The notes: generated by a model not told the origin, from the sequence alone. A DNA stretch of 64,000 nt from Scilla litardierei (GCA_030789695.1 CM061141.1:326105938-326169937); one strand, 5' to 3'; positions 1 through 12,384 are shown, numbered from the stretch's first letter. Numbers and translations are program-made.

Positions 1-593
1 CTTTGATCTCAAAGTCTCAATAATATCAGCCTTGAATGCAAGCAATATGCTCATCAAGTATAAATAGGATAGAGAGAAGAGAGAAGCAAAATTCGTAGTA
101 TTAAATGCCCAACGGAAAAATTTCTGAAGCTACTTAATCGGTCTAAGAAGGATTACTGACCGATTAGTTTTGCAACTAGTCGGTCGGTGAACCTTCTTGG
201 ACCGACTAGATGGTTGACAGGGAAGATAGTGAATTCAAGAGATAGAACTAGTCGGTCTAAGAAGAAACACCAACAGACTAGTTTGACAACTAGTCGGTCG
301 GTGAACCTTCTTGGACCGACTAATAGATCAACAATAAATGGAGCTGAATTTCACAAGGAAAACTAGTCGGTCTAAGAAGGATTGCCAACCGACTAGTTTG
401 ACAACTAATCGGTCGGTAATTCTTCTTTGACCGACTAACAAGTCAACAGTAACTAGGCTGAAATATATAAGGATAACTAGTCGGTCTGAGAAGGATTTCC
501 AACCGACTAGTTTGACAACTAGTCGGTCGGTGAACCTTCTTGGACCGACTAATTGGTCAACAGTGCCTAGGCTGAATTGAACTAGAAAAACTA
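1..593 (-). repeat. 3' LTR of outer Copia, first visible piece
   Basis: Nearly identical to 43753-44340 of the 5' LTR. It contains a TATA box read on the minus strand (57-68, CCTATTTATACT) and four palindromic units at 135-208, 248-322, 363-437 and 477-551. It is interrupted at 593 by the inner Copia and resumes at 11189. AACTA at 589-593 is the left target copy. Confidence 0.9.
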
Positions 594-2327
594 TGTAGTG
601 CACTGTGAAGCTACCACACAAGTACTAGAAGGGGGGTGAATAGTACTTTAAAATAATCAAGAGCGTTATTCCTAATTATTGTGCAAACATACAACCAACA
701 ATGCAGAATAGACTACAAACAACAAGAATAGGCAACACAAACAAATTATGTAACGGGTTCGGATCCACCCAAGTCTCCCTGACTTGTTCCCAGTGATCCT
801 ACGTCCCAACCACCTGGATCCCCTCCGGATACTTGAGTTAGAAACCACTAACCCAAGATTTAGCACTATGAAATTCTTGTAGAAAACCTCTACAAGACCA
901 AATCATACACAATGAAAATGTGACTCCCACAACCCGGGATCACACACTTCTCTCACAACCGAGAGAATAATTCAAATATCAAATGCGATGAAATAATGAA
1001 ACACTTACCACAAAATCCTATGCCTTGAGTATACTTACCAAATTAGGGCAAAGAGGGATTTTGAGGAAGAAGATGTCACCAAACCGAAGCTCCACCAATA
1101 TGATCAACGATCGAAGGCTAGGATGGAGGATGGTGACTAGAATCAAGGTCTTGGCTTGGAAGACTCACAATGGAGAGAATCTCTCTTGAGGAATTAGGAC
1201 TCAAGAAGTTGAGGGAGAGATTCTTGTGAGAAGAGAGAGCTTTGAAATAGAGTTGAATGGCTCCTCTTAGATTTCTCTAAAACCCAAAATATGCAGCCTT
1301 GGATCCTATGAAAGAACCCCTCCAAGTATACATAGGATAGAGGAAAGAGAGGAGAGAAATTCGTGCAATAAATGCTCCAACGGCTCTATTCTGAAGCAGA
1401 CTAGTCGGTCAAAGAAGGATCACTGACCGACTAGTTCCTCAACTAGTCGGTCGGTGATTCAACGTGAACCGACTAACAGCTCGACAGCCAAAAGAGAAAG
1501 TTCAGACAATAAGGAACTAGTCGGTCTAAGAATACTCGCTGACCGACTAGTTTCACAACTAGTCGGTTGGCAAGTCTTCTTAGACCGACTAAGAGTCGAA
1601 ATCGAATAGGCTGAATTCAAGTACAGCTAGTCGGTTTAAGAACAACTTCCAACCGACTAGTTTCTCAACTAGTCGGTCGGTCAATGTGCTTTGACCGACT
1701 AATTGTAAACAGTAAGATAGGCTGTACAGAGGCAATGATAACTAGTCGGTCTGAGAAGGATTCCTAACCGACTAGATCGTCATCTAGTCGGTTGGTGAAC
1801 CTTCTTTGACCGACTAATTGATCAACAGTGCCAGGCTGAATTGAGCAAGGACATCTAGTCGGTTCAAGAGGAATTGCCGACCGACTAGATCGTCATCTAG
1901 TCGGTTGGTTCTTCTACTTGAACCAACTAACATGCACTAGAAGCTGAGGGAAGAAGCGATAGGCTTCGGGAAAGTTTCTAATGGCTTCTAAGATAATCCT
2001 AGCTCTAAGATATGAGTGAAATGAAGATTATAATGTAAGTCCTACTCAAGGCTTAACATTCTATTCTATAAAGGAAGAAGACATTAAATTAAACATGACG
2101 AACCATCTTCAAAGCTTCAATCTTCACTCTTGACTTCAATCATACTCCTTGAGCTTCAACGAAGCTTCAGGCACACGATCACGCGTATTGAGAAGTCTTG
2201 AGACGTCGCTTTTGATGTACATAGTATTTTGGCGACGATCTCCATAACTGCGCTCACAAAGAGTTAGTACACGATATTTATGTTTGCTCATCATCAAAAA
2301 CCAAATCCGGGGAATCAATACTCAACA
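594..2327 (-). repeat. 3' LTR of inner Copia
   Basis: Starts TGTAGTGC and ends ACTCAACA. It carries a minus-strand TATA (1325-1336, CCTATGTATACT) and five palindromic units between 1401 and 1929. It is about 340 bp shorter than its partner at 9109-11183, which has an internal duplication. Confidence 0.92.
1401..1929 (-). repeat. Palindromic TAGTCGGT array, five units
   Basis: Five units of about 74 bp at a spacing of about 114 bp. Each reads TAGTCGGTC, spacer, ACCGACTAG, short loop, CTAGTCGGT, spacer, GACCGACTA, so both the short arms and the whole unit are inverted repeats. The array ends 64 bp from the TATA box on the promoter-upstream side. Confidence 0.95.
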
Positions 2328-2341
2328 TTCTCCCCCTTTTT
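2328..2341 (-). other. Polypurine tract of inner Copia
   Basis: On the minus strand the purine run AAAAAGGGGGAGAA abuts the 3' LTR start. The outer Copia has the matching tract at 11660-11673. Confidence 0.85.
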
Positions 2342-3704
2342 GGTGATGACAAACCAACATAAATAATAATCAATAATAATGATTCAAAAGAAATTTACTT
2401 ACTCCCCCTGCATTGATAACACGTTAGTTCCGTATTAAACAATAATCATACGCATCAAGCAGGCGAGGGAGATATAAAATATGAATCCTATTATTGCAAT
2501 TTAGGATCTCTAAATCCATTTTATATCTTAACTCCCCTGAATCTAACATATCAAATTAGATTCATGGTAAATTGCTTTGAATTATCCATTAGCACATTGT
2601 CATTATTAATTCTCTCCCCCTTTGGCATTAGCAAAAAGAGCGGGAGGAGATCAACGACAAGATTACAATGGCTAAAAAAATAAAAGCATGAGAGTCTAAG
2701 AATACGACCATGGTCCAAATGACACCAAAGTAAAATACCAAATGTAAAATAACGAAGAAAATCAAAGCGTGCCAACGTGACCATAGTCGAAAATCGAAAA
2801 ACGAAATCACCAAACCATAGGCAAAAATCGAAAAACGAAATCACCAAACCATAGGCGAAAATCGAAAAACGAAATCATCAAACTATAGGCAAAAATCGAA
2901 AAACGAAATCATCAAACCATAGGCGAAAATCGAAAAACGAAATCACCAAACCTTAGGCGAAAATCGAAAAACGAAATCATCAAAACTCAAATCAATTTCA
3001 CGTATTGAGTTTTGGAACATACTCTCCAATATCAACATTTATAACGAATCGAGAGCATGGAAAACAATTCTATTTAATCCAATAATATCGTCGAACGACG
3101 AAATCAACATCAGAGACAAATAAATCCAATGAGAATACCAAAAGTAGCATGCAAAAAGAGTGTTATGCCAAACACAAATAGAGCATCATAAAACATATGG
3201 CATACACAAATCTAGCATACTAGGATACTAAATGAAACAAAATGATACCATTTGTAATATAGTCTACCAATGGATGCATTCAACACACATGGATACCAAA
3301 TGTATATCAAATATAAGAATATACTTACAACATTAAGCTCCCCCTACTTTGGTGCATCTCTTAAGCACCATCAACTCCATTTGAATGAAAATCCTTTGCA
3401 AATCAAAGAGTTGGTAGGGTTGGTATCCCATGATGGATTGAACCTAGAAAACACAATTCTTGGTATCCAAAAACCCTTTTGGATCCTATGGGTTAGGCAA
3501 CACTTTTAACAAACTAAATTCAAATTAACGTAACCCATAGCCCAACTAAATTCAAATTCAATATGAATTTAAGTTTCAAACAAACATGCACATCCAAGAC
3601 CAATATGCAAATAAAAAAAATAAACCAATTCTTACCACAATTGCTTTGGTACACATAAAATGAAATTAAACTTATGGTACCAAGCAATGAATGGTCAAAG
3701 AAAA
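2342..3704. other. Noncoding 3' region of inner Copia with a 34-bp tandem repeat
   Basis: No coding frame here resembles a retroelement protein. About six tandem copies of a 34-bp unit (core ATCGAAAAACGAAATCA) lie at about 2774-2990. The outer Copia has the flanking sequence (11660-12180) but only a trace of the repeat, so it expanded in the inner element. Short open frames in this stretch are AT-rich and not convincing. Confidence 0.8.
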
Positions 3705-4221
3705 CTAGCCCTTCGGAAACCAAGTCCACGAGGACCGTGATTTCCCAACATAATCATCATTCAAAATAATATCATTAATATACGATTGCACATACATATC
3801 CTTAGCATGCATGCTTGTGTTCTTCGGATCCCAAATAATGTATGTCTTGGGAGTCCTAATCCTATTGGGAGCATGCATACGTTGTTGATGTCTATGTGAT
3901 GCATGTCGTGGATAAGCATATGACATATGATGAAATGGTGCATGATGATAATTGTTCATATGAGAATGTGGATGAACATATGCATGTGGTGGAACACGTG
4001 CATGAGTGTGTCTCACATGGTGTGCACGTGCTCGTGGATGCGGAGCATAAAAATCATCATACGTGCTAACATGTGGAGTAGGATGTGTGTTCCTACGTGG
4101 CATGGTATACATGAAAGCATGACCCTTCTTTGGAGGTCCACCCAAAGTGGGTTTCTTTCCAAATGGGGGTGTGTACCTAGCGGAAGCACCATTGGTAGAA
4201 GAACTACCCATGAAGTGTTTA
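3705..4221 (-). pseudogene. Copia gag, C-terminal piece (inner element)
   Basis: The last ~170 codons of gag, rich in His, Pro and Arg, with many His-Ala, Tyr-His and Pro-Arg repeats. It ends in a Trp-Thr-Trp-Phe-Pro-Lys motif matching the end of the outer gag at 18416. It is separated from the rest of gag by the solo LTR at 4227-7387. In the outer element the protease follows soon after this point; here only noncoding DNA follows. It is gag by context and by similarity to 18416-19123; the biochemical role of this tail is unknown. Confidence 0.8.
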
Positions 4222-4927
4222 CTCCCTGTAACGGCCTGTATTTTTCCAATACTTTCAAATTAAGTATTTAAAGAAAATTCAATTTTAATTGTATTTTATA
4301 ATGGTTTGTTAGGAGTCTTAAACTGATTTCAAAAAATTTCCTATAAAAATATTTTGGAGTACCAGACTAGTTATGGAGTATTTTAGCAAGATCGGATTTC
4401 ATCAAATACCTCTAAAAGATCTGATAAAAATTCATTTTCAGATATTGCAGTTTTGGGTCAACGAATTTATTTTCTATTCAAACGTCTTCAAAACATTTTC
4501 AAACTTCTGCAGTAGTATCCTATGATCATTTAGGGCTCCCCACATTAATTTCATAATTTTCTGATATCGTTTCAATAGAGAACCCGCAGACCCGCTTTCT
4601 AAACGTTTTGGCCAAAAACTAGTTTTCTGTAGCTCAAACCCTGGAACGGTCATCGTATTCGCCATCCTCGCGACGATACGATCCCGTGGGTATGTTTTCG
4701 TAATTTTTCGGACACGTTTACTAGTGGGGGCATTTTCGTAATTTCGTTTTTACTAATTGCCTAGTTAACCCTAATTACCTTTTACCTACCCTATTACTAA
4801 TTAATCTAATCCCTAATCTACCCGTAACTACCCACCCACTTACCTCCTCAGCTACCCACAAATCCCATCTACCCCCCCTTCATTTAACCCTATATATTAC
4901 CCATCTAACCCTACACACACAGCCTCA

Positions 4928-4968
<41 letters not shown>

Positions 4969-5532
4969 ATGCGGAAAACCCCCGCGTTTCACTCTTTCCC
5001 CCTCTCTATCTCTCTCTTTCGACCCATGCCCGACCCCCACGGCAGCCCCGCCGTTGCTCCGACGAACGCCTCCGACGAAGCCTCCCGTGCACCGTCCGAC
5101 TCGCCACCGCGTCCCTGGCATCTGCCACGCTGCCGTGCGGCGACCACCCACGCCCAAGCTCGCCTTCGCCACCAGACTTCGCCGCAGCAAGGACTCGCCG
5201 CCGCTTTTCGAGCTCGCCATCCTCCGCCATCAACCCAAGCAGCGGCCTCCCCTCCTTCGTCTCCTCCTCTTCCCATGCTCCGACCCACAACCACCTCGCT
5301 GCTCGCCTCCGACTGCTCTCCGATGCTCCGACTGCTCGAGGAACCCACCGGAGCTCGCCCGAAAGCCGCTGCTCCTCTGAAGTCTGCCCCAAGCGCCCCG
5401 CTCTTCGAAGCCCTGTTTGCGCCGCCGTGGTGCTCGCCCACCGCCGCAACCGCCGTCGCCCGCCGTTGCACCATCGATCGCCGTCGTCGTCGAATCCCCC
5501 CGCCCCTGCAGCTGCAACGAAGAACGAGGTAA
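4969..5532 (+). other. GC-rich exon-like block inside solo LTR
   Basis: Open for 187 codons on the plus strand, Pro/Ala/Arg/Ser-rich, beginning 3 bp after a CT-rich leader and reading straight to GAG/GTAAGT at about 5529. It is open on both strands because GC is high and stops are rare, so openness alone proves nothing. I recognise no domain. It could be the first exon of LTR transcripts; similar GC-rich blocks with GTAAGT donors occur in the solo LTR at about 20035-20220. Confidence 0.4.
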
Positions 5533-7101
5533 GTTACTCGAATGGCAAAATTGTAAATATAACGAATATTTCGTTTTTCGTATTTTAAATAAATGAGTTT
5601 ATTGGTTTTAAATCCATAAGTAATTATATAGGGCCTAGAAAAATGTGGGACTACCTCTAGAAAATCAGAAATGCCATTCTGGACCCAATGGTGCTAGTTT
5701 CATCTCAATCCGATGCTTAGTTTTTCCAGAATTAATTTTTAAGCCTAAAAGATAAATACGTATAATTCGTTCAAAAATCCGTATCTTCTTATTTTCACGT
5801 AAACTAAAATGTGAGAAAAATATATGTCTTAATACTCTTTGAGACGGTCGTTTTGACACCTCATTTGCAACTTTTCGATGTAGATTGCACCCAGAATAAA
5901 TTCCTGAATAATACGTTACTAATTGGAAAACAGATTTTAAATTGTTTTTGAGCTTTTAAAAAATTCTAAAAATTACTATAAGCCTCAGAAAAATATTCCC
6001 TCTTGCAGTAAAACTATTTTCATCCTATATAGTCTATATAAAATTTTATAATCGTTTTCGACACCGTTTTAATCAGTTTTAAAAATCAAAACGATCAAGT
6101 TTAATAAATGGAAGATGGAACTTTAATAATATTGAATGGAAGATGGAACTTTAACAATAATAAATAGAAAATAGGGTGTGCTTTAACCGATTGTTTCTTG
6201 TGTTTACAGGTACCAATCTTCGTGCACCAGCTCTTCCAGCTCCAATCTCGTCTTGCCACGACGAGCTCGAAATTCGTAAGTCACGACATATTCTAACTTT
6301 AGAAAACTAGACTTCTGTGCTTGTATGAACTTGTGACACTTCACTTATAGCCTCGGAACGGCTATTCAAGTTAAACCAAACTAGAGAACTAAAATGAAAG
6401 TAATCTACCAAAGATTACTTTGCCAACTTTCAACTTGGGTAAATTGTGTGCTAGCCACACTACCACGTGCTCAAAGCACGGAAGTAACAGCTTTTGGTGT
6501 TGGACTTGTCTTTATCCTACTTGCTGGTTTTCAATGAGGAAGTCAACCAGTTGACCTGGTGTGACTAACATGTGGAACATCCTGTGGAACAATCTTGTGA
6601 AGAACTTGTACTTGACACGTCACTGGGGTATTGGGGTAACTCATAGTTTGCGAGAGTACGGGAGTGACTAGAGTTTGGTCTACCTGTCAAGCTGCCTGTG
6701 TTTCGGCAATCCTGTCCTGCTGCCTGCGTTTTGGCAAACCATACTGCTGCCTGGGTACCGGCATTCGTCTGGGTAGCACCCAGGCAAGAGACGAACTGAA
6801 CGGTCACATATTGTACTCTCCGACTTGAGTCACGTAGTTCTAGTGTAACTTGCACAGTTACTTTCTTTACAATACTTGCACTTTACTTTCCTTACCAGTA
6901 CAGTTACCATGCTTGCCTCACTTTACTTGCCAGTACAGTCACCTTTACTTTACGCATTCCATGCACGTTACTTTCTACACTTGTACAGACACTGCACCGT
7001 ATTTTACTTTACTTTCACTTCAGTCTGCTTGTACGTAGTTACCTTTGTCATACTTGTACAGTACTTCTTTTTCTTGATTTAGAATTGTTGTGACTTACCT
7101 A

Positions 7102-7329
7102 CGGTTCCATTTCCGTGGCACCGCAGACGACGCACATATGGAAGCAGATGCTCTTGAGTTAATAGCGCCAGACTTCGACCATGAGACCGCAGCTTCCAGA
7201 GCTATTTTCAGTTGTATACTTTTTTCTTTCATGTATATCTGTTGGGACATCTCGGATTGTAATAATTGGACACTATTTGGGTATCTTTGTACATCTCTGC
7301 ATCGTGGCTATTTTGACTTCACTGGTTAA
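7102..7329 (+). CDS. LTR-borne small acidic ORF with upstream hairpin (family a)
   Basis: A hairpin (CGGTTCCA at 7102-7109 against TGGCACCG at 7116-7123) is followed by CAG and an acidic frame; from the ATG at 7138 it encodes 63 residues, acidic at the N-terminus (Glu-Ala-Asp, Pro-Asp-Phe-Asp). Position in the LTR and layout match the ORFs at 21709, 33439, 40693 and 47849, but sequence similarity is weak and the C-terminal DQS is absent. Function unknown. Confidence 0.4.
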   Translation, partial: RFHFRGTADDAHMEADALELIAPDFDHETAASRAIFSCILFSFMYICWDISDCNNWTLFGYLCTSLHRGYFDFTG

Positions 7330-7392
7330 CTGCAGAACCTGCGCAATTATCAAATAAGTAACGGGCCCCCGAGAGCGGGTCGTTACACTCCC

Positions 7393-9080
7393 ACTAGTAG
7401 AGGCATCGGAAGTTGGCCTAATAAAGGTGGCGGACGATTTGGATGAATCTCCCATCTTATACCCCAAGCCAATGTGATGATTGGCCGGAAGTAAGTCATT
7501 TAGGATATTATCCAAATGGCCCTTACCTTTATTGAATTCATTGATTCGGCCTAATGTGCACTCATACTTCTCGGTGAGAGAATGCATCGAAGCATCCAAG
7601 GTGGACACTTGCGATGTGAGTGCACAAACACGTGACTTGAGATTTTTATTCTCAATACTCAAAGTTGAGTTTTGAGACGTCAAATCCCTATCACATGTTC
7701 ATTCGAATCCTCTATATGAACATGCTCAAGTTGAGATTTGAGATTTACAATCTCATTTCTCAACCCTTCAACAACGGTGTCGTTGTTGACGATGATAGGC
7801 TTAGGCGAGGTTTGAAGACTAGTTAGCTTATTTTTAGTCTTAATAAATCTAGTAGCCAAATTAGAAAACTTATTCCAAAGTTGTTCGTTGGCTAATCTAA
7901 GTTCATCCATAGTTACCTCTTCGCCTTCATCCTCGCTTTCATCATCGCTTTCATCGGAGGAGGTCTCTTGATCACGTTCCTCTTTTCCCATGAAGCACGT
8001 GTGTGCTTTCTCCGTTTGTTCATCATCCGACTCTCCACTTGAGGAGTCCTCTTCGGAGTCGGTGAATGTGCCGACAAGTCCTTTCTTGTACCCTTTCTTG
8101 TACTTCCTCGACTTGTCGTATTTGGATGCCTTCCACTTCTCCTTGTGTTTGTTGAGAGGACAATCCGGCTTGATGTGTCCTGGCTTGTTGCATTTATAAC
8201 ACACGGGAGTAGAAGCATTAGTCGAACTAACTTTAGATTTATTTCTAAAGTTACCTTTTCGGAAGAATCGGTCGAACTCCTTTGCCATACGTGCAATGGA
8301 TTCTATGTCCAACTCGTCTTCCGATTCTTCATCATCGGTAGATGGAGCGGCCTTATACGCAATCGCCTTTTTCTTTGGCTCGTCTTGCTTCAAGTACGCC
8401 TTCATCTTCTCCTTCATCTTGATCTTACTTTCCTTGCGTACCTCGTAAGACAACAAGGTACCCATTAGTTGTACAACAGTGTACTTATTCATATCGTTAC
8501 CTTCCTCGATGGCGAAGGTACGCTTTTCCCAACAAGAAGGAAGTCCGTCAATAATCTTCGCAACTTTCTCCTTTTGGGTGTAGATCTTCCCAAGAGCTTC
8601 CAATTCGTTGGATATGTCCATGAAGCGAGCATAGTAGTCCTTCATAGTTTCACCCTGTTCCATGTGAAACAACTCGAATTATTTGTTAGCGACAACGAGT
8701 TTAGAATCTTTTACCGTACTCGTTCCTTTGTACAAGATGAGGAGTTGGTTCCATACTTGATATGCACTCTTACATATGCATATCTTGTTGAAGTCTTCGG
8801 GCTCCAACACACATTGCAAGGCATTCATTGCCTTGGCATTGTTTACCTCCGCGGCAACCTCCGCGGTAGTCCACTTCGTGAATTCTTGTTCGGCGGGCTC
8901 GACATACTCCGTCAATGTGGCTCTCCAAAGTGAAGCGCTCCGGAGGAAGGTTTCCATCCGGCATTTCCAGTACCCATAGTTGGTACCGTTGAATTGAGGA
9001 GGCCTGACAGAGGATTGTCCTTCCATAACTGAAGAAGATCCTTGACGATCCTTGAAGACGTTGTAGTCGTTGTTTGTCAT
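7393..9080 (-). pseudogene. Copia gag, N-terminal and central part (inner element)
   Basis: Capsid and nucleocapsid protein of a SIRE-like Copia. The chosen start at 9080 gives Met-Thr-Asn-Asn-Asp and lies 14 bp past the primer site. In order: an N-terminal block with the FNGTNYGYWK motif, the gag-polypeptide/UBN2-type region with IDGLP, an acidic linker, a zinc knuckle CYKCNKPGHIKPDC near 8190, a Lys-rich basic stretch, then a coiled-coil-like segment. It is broken by an in-frame TAA at 8679-8681 (the outer copy has GAG) and a frameshift near 7683, and is cut by the solo LTR at 7387. The C-terminal part is at 3705-4221. Confidence 0.88.
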
Positions 9081-9093
9081 AGCTTTGAACTCT

Positions 9094-9106
9094 GGCTCTG
9101 ATACCA
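9094..9106 (-). other. Primer binding site, initiator tRNA-Met type (inner Copia)
   Basis: Minus-strand TGGTATCAGAGCC, two bases from the end of the 5' LTR. It is the usual plant Copia initiator-Met site and is intact. Confidence 0.92.
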
Positions 9107-9108
9107 AT

Positions 9109-11183
9109 TGTAGTGCCCTGTGAAGCTACTGCACAAGTACTAGAGAGGGGGTGAATAGTAATTTAAAATAATCAAGAGCGTTATTCCTAATTATTGTGCA
9201 AACATACAAACAACAATGCGGAATAGACTACAAACAACAAGAATAGGCAACACAAACAAAGCATGTAACGGGTTCGGATCCACCCAAGTGACTTGTTCCC
9301 GGTGATCCTACATCCCAACCACCCGGATCCCCTTCAGATACTTGAGTTAGAAACCACTAACCCAAGAATTAGCACTATGAAATTCTTGTAGAAAACCTCT
9401 ACAAGACCAAATCATACACAATGAAAATGTGACTCCCACAACCCGGGATCACAACCTCTCTCACAACCGAGAGACACAATTGCAATATCGATTGAAATGA
9501 AATAAAGAAACACTTACCACAAAATCCTATGCCTTGAGTAAATCTTACCAAATTAGGGCAAAGATGGATTGTTGTGGAAGAAGATGTCACCAAACCCTAG
9601 CTCCAAGAAGTTGACCAGCAATGGAAGCCTAGGGTGGAGTTGGTGACCTTGGATCAAACCCTTGGCTTGGAAGGCTCACAATCAATGAATCTCTCTTGAA
9701 GAATCAGAGTGAGGGAGAGATACTAGTGAGAAGAGATAGCTTTAGAATGGATTTGATTTGCTTCTCTTTGAAAATGTGACTCCCACAACCCGGGATCACA
9801 CACTTCTCTCACAACCGAGAGAACAATTCAAATATCAAACGCGATGAAATAATGAAACACTTACCACAAAATCCTATGCCTTGAGTATACTTACCAAATT
9901 AGGGCAAAGAGGGATTTTGATGAAGAAGATGTCACCAAACCAAAGCTCCACTAATATGATCAGCGATCGAAGGCTAGGATGGAGGATGGTGACTAGAATC
10001 AAGGTCTTGGATTGGAAGACTCACAATGGAGAGAATCTCTCTTGAGAAATTAGGGCTCAAGAAGTTGAGGGAGAGATTCTTGTGAGAAGAGAGAGCTTTG
10101 AAATAGAGTTGAATGGATCCTCTTAGATTTCTCTAAAACCCAAAATATGCAGCCTTGGATCCTATGAAAGAACCCCTCCAAGTATATATAGGATAGAGGA
10201 AAGAGAGGAGAGAAATTCGTGCAATAAATGCTCCAACGGCTCTATTCTGAAGCAGACTAGTCGGTCAAAGAAGGATCACTGACCGACTAGTTCCTCAACT
10301 AGTCGGTCGGTGATTCAACGTGAACCGACTAACAGCTCGACAGCCAAAAGAGAAAGATCAGACAATAAGGAACTAGTCGGTCTAAGAAGACTTGCCGACC
10401 GACTAGTTTCATAACTAGTCGGTCGGTGAGTGTTCTTTGACCGACTAAGAGTCGAAATCGAATAGGCTGAATTCAAGTACAGCTAGTCGGTTTAAGAACA
10501 ACTTCCAACCGACTAGTTTCTCAACTAGTCGATCGGTCGATGTGCTTTGACCGACTAACTGTAAATAGTAAGATAGGCTGTACAGAGGCAATGATAACTA
10601 GTCGGTCTGAGAAGGATTCCTAACCGACTAGATCGTCATCTAGTCGGTCAGTGAACCTTCTTTGACCGACTAATTGATCAACAGTGCCAGGCTGAATTGA
10701 GCAAGGACATCTAGTCGGTTCAAGAGGAATTACCGACCGACTAGATCGTCATCTAGTCGGTTGGTTCTTCTACTTGAACCAACTAACATGAACTAGAAGC
10801 CGAGGGAAGAAGCGATAGGCTTCGGGAAAGTTTCTAATGGCTTCTAAGATAATCCTAGCTCTAAGATATGAGCGAAATGAAGATTATAATGTAAGTCCTA
10901 CTCAAGGCTTAACATTCTATTCTATAAAGCTAGAAGACATTAAATTAAACATGACGAACCGTCTTCAAAGCTTCAATCTTCACTCTTGACTTCAATCATA
11001 CTCCTTGAGCTTCAACGAAGCTTCAGGCACACGATTACGCGTATGGAGTAGTCTTGAGACGTCGTTTTTGATGTACATAGTATTTTGGCGACGATCTCCA
11101 TAACTGCGCTCACAAAGAGTTAGTACACGATATTTATGTTTGCTCATCATCCAAAACCAAATCCGGAGAATCAATACTCAATA
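9109..11183 (-). repeat. 5' LTR of inner Copia, enlarged by an internal duplication
   Basis: Same LTR as 594-2327 but about 340 bp longer, because the block starting AAAATGTGACTCCCACAACC occurs twice (about 9422 and 9771) with different downstream versions. It has an intact minus-strand TATA (10181-10192, CCTATATATACT) and five palindromic units at 10257-10785. The last bases are CTCAATA instead of CTCAACA, a C-to-T change in the terminal CA. Confidence 0.9.
10257..10785 (-). repeat. Palindromic TAGTCGGT array, five units
   Basis: Same architecture as 1401-1929, again 64 bp from the TATA box. Several units differ by paired changes from the partner LTR. Confidence 0.95.
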
Positions 11184-11188
11184 AACTA

Positions 11189-11659
11189 GTCGGTTCAAGA
11201 AGGATTTCCAACCGACTAGATTGTCATCTAGTCGGTTGGTTCTTCTTCTTGAACCAACTAAGATGCGTACGAAGCCGTGAAATGAAGCGATAAGCTTCGG
11301 AAAAGTTTCTAATGGCTTCTAAGACAATCCTAGATCTAAGATATGAGCGTTATGAAGATAGTTAAGCAAATCCTACTCAAGGCTTAACATTCTATACGAT
11401 GAAGCTAGAAGACAATAAAATAACCACGACGAACCGTCTTCAAAGCTTTAATCCGAATCCCTTGACTTCCTTAATAACTCCTTGAGTTTCAAAGAAGCTT
11501 CAGGCACACGATCACGTGCTTTAAGAAGTCTTGGGGCGTCGCTTGAGATGTACGAAGTAATTTGTCGACGATCTCCATAACTGCGCTCAAAGAGAATTAG
11601 TTCACGATATTTATGTTTGTTCGTCATCAAAACCAAATCCTGTGAATCAATACTCAACA
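11189..11659 (-). repeat. 3' LTR of outer Copia, second piece
   Basis: Continues the LTR cut at 593, beginning inside the fifth palindromic unit (11186-11260) and ending ACTCAACA at 11659. It matches 44345-44816. Confidence 0.92.
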
Positions 11660-12325
11660 TTCTCCCCATTTTTGGTGATGACAAACCAACATAAATATTA
11701 ATCAATAATAATGATACAAATGAAATTTACTTACTCATCCTGCATTGATGACTCGTTAGTTCCGAATTAAATAATAAACATGAGCATCAAGCAGACGAGA
11801 AAAGTATAAAACATGATCCAATTATTGAAATATAGGATCGGAATCAATTTTTATATCTTCACTCCCCCTGAATCTAACATATCAAATTAGATTCACAGTA
11901 AATTGCTTTGAATTATCATTTAGCTCAACGTCATTATTGATTCTCTCCCCCTTTGGCATTAGCAAAAAGATCGGGACAAGATCAACGACAACAACAAAGG
12001 CTAAATAAAAATCTAAACACGAGAGTCGAAGAATACGACAACGGTCCAAATGACACCAAGGAAAAAATATCGAAGAATATCAAAGCGTGCCAACGAGACC
12101 ATAGTCGAAAAGCGAAAAGCGAAATCCTCAAAACGCAAAATCAAATTCACTTATTGAGTAAAGGAACATACTCTCCAATATCAACATTTTTAGTTAATTT
12201 AGTGCATGGAAAACAATTCTATGTTTTCATAAAAGCAAATCTATTTAATCAATATAATCGTCGAGCGACGAAGTCAACATCAGAGACAAAAATACAATGT
12301 GCACACAGAAACGAATGGCAACACG

Positions 12326-12384
<59 letters not shown>

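Larger units (their letters stand above)
4227..7387 (+). repeat. Solo Gypsy LTR, 3.16 kb, inserted in inner Copia gag
   Basis: Starts TGTAACGG and ends CGTTACA, flanked by CTCCC at 4222-4226 and 7388-7392, with no internal region, so it is a solo LTR left by LTR-LTR recombination. It has a TATA-like CTATATATTA near 4888, a (CT)n run at about 4930-4966, a GC-rich exon-like block (4969-5532) ending at a strong splice donor GAG/GTAAGT, a candidate acceptor TTTACAG near 6209, and a hairpin plus acidic ORF at 7102-7329. Orientation follows from the TATA and splice signals. Confidence 0.88.
594..11183 (-). mobile_element. Inner gag-only SIRE-like Copia element (non-autonomous)
   Basis: Bounded by AACTA target copies (589-593 and 11184-11188). 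LTRs are at 594-2327 and 9109-11183, the primer site at 9094-9106 and the polypurine tract at 2328-2341. The internal region has only gag (9080 down to 3705, interrupted by a solo LTR) followed by about 1.4 kb of noncoding DNA. No protease, integrase, RT or RNase H motif occurs anywhere in it, whereas the outer relative has all of them directly after the same gag C-terminus. It must have depended on enzymes from a relative. Confidence 0.9.

Noticed and set aside
135..551. CRISPR array
   Set aside because: The repeats are evenly spaced palindromes, but the spacers are also similar to each other, there is no cas gene, and the setting is a plant LTR.
3270..3509. 79-codon plus-strand ORF
   Set aside because: It lies in the noncoding 3' region of the inner Copia, antisense to it, AT-rich, with no homologous frame in the outer copy.
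4989..5474. Long open frames on both strands in the GC-rich block
   Set aside because: High GC removes stops in several frames at once. Only the plus strand fits the splice-donor layout, and no protein family is recognisable.
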